A stretch of 47,353 nt of DNA from Brachionus koreanus (Eukaryota; Rotifera; Eurotatoria; Ploima; Brachionidae). Shown piece after piece: positions 45,012 through 47,353 of the stretch. The notes below the pieces were generated by a model. The model had not been told where the DNA came from and did not search any database. It saw only the letters and a list, made by a program, of their open reading frames with translations. The first letter of the stretch is position 1. Every line of letters begins with the position of its first letter. Where the stretch lies: the NCBI GenBank assembly GCA_016987375.1, contig PJRA01000508.1:388948-436300 (forward strand), given 5' to 3'. The position numbers were made by a program, and so were the translations under genes.

Positions 45012-47084
45012 ATGGACTGTATAGGTTATCGATTGAGCGGCGAACTGTCGGATATAACCGTAGTTGTAGACAATCAAGAGTTTCATTTGCACAAATTTCC
45101 GCTTTTTGTTCGTAGTAATTATTTTAAAAATTTATCAAGTCTTCAAAGCGATTCAAGTAGACCCAAGTCTCGAGTGGTGCTGGAAAATTTTCCCGGCGGA
45201 GCAAGCACTTTTGAAATAATTGCTGACTATTGTTACAATAAGGAAGTAGACATAAACATGAACAATGTAGTGTCAGTAAAGTGTGCTGCCGAGTATTTGG
45301 AAATGACAGGAGGCACAGGTCGCAGTGGACTGGTCATGCTTTCTGACAATATTCTTTTCGATCTAACCTATTCGGCCAAGGCCAAACGAGATTTTTATCT
45401 TCCTTTAGTCTTGCTGGACAAAGCAGCTAAATATAAAGATCTCGCTGACAAATCCGCTTTGGCAAATAAATTGATTGAATCAGCGGTAGAAAATTTGAAT
45501 AATTTTTTGCAATCAACAGCTGTGTATGACAGAATTGAGAACAATTCAAAAAATCACAAGCCTACAAGAATTTCTCTAAGTGACGATAGTCTAAAAATTT
45601 TGAACAATCTTCCCTTGGACTGGATGAACGAATTTGTTAAGCTAGCAGCTCGAGTAGGCCTTAATCGCGCCACTCTATCAGTAATTATTGAAAACTATAT
45701 TGATTTCAACACTGGCCTCAATCCTCATTATCATGCTAGACCAGAGAAAAATCCCTCTAACCTTATGGCAATTGCCGCCAGTGTAATAAAAGTTGATAAA
45801 AAATTGAGTAATATCAGTAAAGATGATTTAGAAGAAGAAGAAGACCATGACGAACATAATAGTGAAGAATTATCAGATAATAATAATGCTTCAAACCTTA
45901 TGACCATAGCAGCAAGTGTTTTAAAGGTTGACAAAGAATTAAGTAAAATTAATCAAGATAAATCGGATACTGAAGATAGACCTAATGCACAATTCAACTT
46001 GATAAACATTGCTGCTGATATCCTGGCTCCCAAAACCAATAATTTAAATGCAATCGCTGCAGACATTATAAATTCGGAAAAGCCTTCTAATTTGATTACA
46101 ATGGCCAGCGAGGTGATGGAAAAAGAGCCGGCACCATCATTCCATTTAGCACAAATTGCTGGTGATATTTTAGAAAAAGAAGAAAAAAGCGAAAATTTGA
46201 AATCAATTGCTGGTGAAATATTTGAAAATGAACAACCGAACAATTTAATTTCAATAGCTGGCCAAATACTTCAGCCCCAAGATGCCAATTTAAAATCAAT
46301 TGCTGCTGAAATAATTAAGCCAAATGTTAGCAATCAAAATAAATTAAAAATAATTGAAATATTGAGTTCAACTTTAATTGATTTGAGATTGGAGCCAGAA
46401 TTTTCAATTTCATGGCTCTTAATTTATATGAATGTCTTGCATGAATTGAAAGCAGATCATTCAATTAGATCAGCATTTAATTCCTGGACATGGAACGCCA
46501 TTAATGACTTAAAGTCAGATTCCAAAGAGCTAAGCTCAGTGCCATCGTCGGCTATGATCGATCTAGCAAGAGACGTATCCAGCCGAGAATCGAGCAACAC
46601 CGATAAACTAATTGACTTAGTTGACAAATATGCTAATGATATGATACATGAAAATAAGATGGACATAGATACTTTTATTAGATTAGTATCGGCAATTCCA
46701 AAACATAAGAGATCCTCTTTTGACCGTATAGCCAATTTAGTTTTAGATTTGCTAAATAAAGAAAGCCACAATATAGATTCAGAAAAACAACAGAAATTGC
46801 TGGATCTAATTGATTTTGACAAGTTAAATGAGACCACTTTGACTAAATGTGATGATTGTGAGTTGATACCACAAAAGTATGTGACCAAAGCAGCACTAAA
46901 TTTGTGCTCTAAGCTCCGAAAGCAACTAGACGATGCCAAACTTTTGAGCAAGAGCTATGATACAAAAAATTACGATTATAATAAAGGAACAAAAATAAAA
47001 ATTGACATAGAACCGAGCTATTCGTCGACAAGCAAGTATTCACAACCAAAATATGGCACTTCATGTAAGATTAGTATTTTTTAG
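45012..47084 (+). CDS. BTB-NPH3 family protein with internal NLxxIAxxI repeats
   Basis: 690 codons in one frame. Residues about 12-105 are a BTB domain with the exact hallmarks of plant NPH3/RPT2 proteins: FHLHKFPLF, NFPGGASTFEIIADYCYN, NNVVSVKCAAEYLEMT. Residues 195-235 (LPLDWMNEFVKLAARVGLN) and 443-640 resemble the NPH3 domain: LIDLVDKYANDMI, FIRLVSAIP, LLDLIDFDKL, ELIPQKYVTKAALNLCSKLR. In plants these are substrate adaptors of Cullin-3 ubiquitin ligases. Residues about 250-440 hold nine NLxxIAxxI repeats not known to me from that family. A strong donor (CAT|GTAAGA) near 47063 could splice to 47163 (after AAAATAG), replacing the last residues with SFNYQFC and ending at 47185. Confidence 0.88.
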   Translation: MDCIGYRLSGELSDITVVVDNQEFHLHKFPLFVRSNYFKNLSSLQSDSSRPKSRVVLENFPGGASTFEIIADYCYNKEVDINMNNVVSVKCAAEYLEMTGGTGRSGLVMLSDNILFDLTYSAKAKRDFYLPLVLLDKAAKYKDLADKSALANKLIESAVENLNNFLQSTAVYDRIENNSKNHKPTRISLSDDSLKILNNLPLDWMNEFVKLAARVGLNRATLSVIIENYIDFNTGLNPHYHARPEKNPSNLMAIAASVIKVDKKLSNISKDDLEEEEDHDEHNSEELSDNNNASNLMTIAASVLKVDKELSKINQDKSDTEDRPNAQFNLINIAADILAPKTNNLNAIAADIINSEKPSNLITMASEVMEKEPAPSFHLAQIAGDILEKEEKSENLKSIAGEIFENEQPNNLISIAGQILQPQDANLKSIAAEIIKPNVSNQNKLKIIEILSSTLIDLRLEPEFSISWLLIYMNVLHELKADHSIRSAFNSWTWNAINDLKSDSKELSSVPSSAMIDLARDVSSRESSNTDKLIDLVDKYANDMIHENKMDIDTFIRLVSAIPKHKRSSFDRIANLVLDLLNKESHNIDSEKQQKLLDLIDFDKLNETTLTKCDDCELIPQKYVTKAALNLCSKLRKQLDDAKLLSKSYDTKNYDYNKGTKIKIDIEPSYSSTSKYSQPKYGTSCKISIF

Positions 47085-47185
47085 TTTTTGAAATTTAATA
47101 TAGCTATAAAATTTAATATCTAATCAAACGTCTAAATTTTTTTATTATTTTTTCAAAAATAGCGTTTAACTATCAATTTTGTTAG

Positions 47186-47353
47186 TGTCTATTATTTTGT
47201 TATTAAGAAAATTTAGAAGTAATTTTCTAGAACAACCTAAAGCTTTCTCCCAAAACCTGTTCCGAATCATTATTCTATGAAGCAGAAAATAAATTAAATA
47301 TTAGTAAAATTGATCACAGATTAAGCAATCTCTTAGAAAATTACTTTCGTAAT
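47186..47353. other. right end of window, downstream flank
   Basis: AT-rich sequence after the BTB-NPH3 gene. No feature supportable in 168 bp. Confidence 0.4.

Noticed and set aside
1..47353. CRISPR arrays, operons, ribosome-binding sites
   Set aside because: The window is a eukaryotic nuclear sequence; no direct-repeat arrays of that kind are present.

Overview
The window is a piece of an AT-rich animal nuclear genome. Genes have small GT-AG introns (mostly 46-60 bp) and long AT-only spacers. It carries animal-type genes: a VPS13D homologue with its ricin-like domain, GALNT7, the FUBI-RPS30 fusion, RPUSD3, homogentisate dioxygenase, an inhibitory-SMAD-like protein and a neuronal calcium sensor. 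Base composition, intron size and the frequent splice-acceptor-like motif just upstream of start codons (compatible with spliced-leader trans-splicing) fit a small invertebrate such as a rotifer. That assignment is inference.

Layout: (1) 1-2.3 kb: tRNA-Lys(CUU), a decayed mariner transposase, and two identical tRNA-Thr(AGU) genes facing each other. (2) 2.36-17.8 kb: a four-exon VPS13D homologue of about 3814 aa. Its first intron holds a TTAA-flanked inverted-repeat element and a perfect 45-bp hairpin. (3) 19.3-28.5 kb: a lineage-specific cluster of small secreted proteins (signal peptide, basic Arg/Phe-rich segment, four-cysteine domain ending in CW). Three copies show a gene-conversion mosaic, one is a pseudogene, and one has a duplicated first exon. 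RPUSD3 and an unnamed coiled-coil gene interrupt the cluster; they converge so tightly that their stop codons overlap. (4) 29.3-31.0 kb: HGD in eight exons. (5) 31.4-32.5 kb: a possible two-exon membrane-protein fragment and a tRNA-derived SINE with a 13-bp target-site duplication, with an assembly gap inside it. (6) 33.2-36.8 kb: GALNT7 (minus) with three tandem, phase-matched, apparently mutually exclusive exons, head-to-head with FAU. (7) 40.1-47.2 kb: an MH2-only SMAD, a neuronal calcium sensor and a BTB-NPH3 protein.

The most surprising item is the last gene. Its BTB and C-terminal regions carry the hallmarks of the plant NPH3/RPT2 family, with a nine-fold NLxxIAxxI repeat inserted between the two NPH3 parts. 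The secreted cluster and the GALNT7 exon array are the next most interesting. All exon models are hand-built from reading frames, splice consensus and remembered family sequences; no search or transcript data were available.
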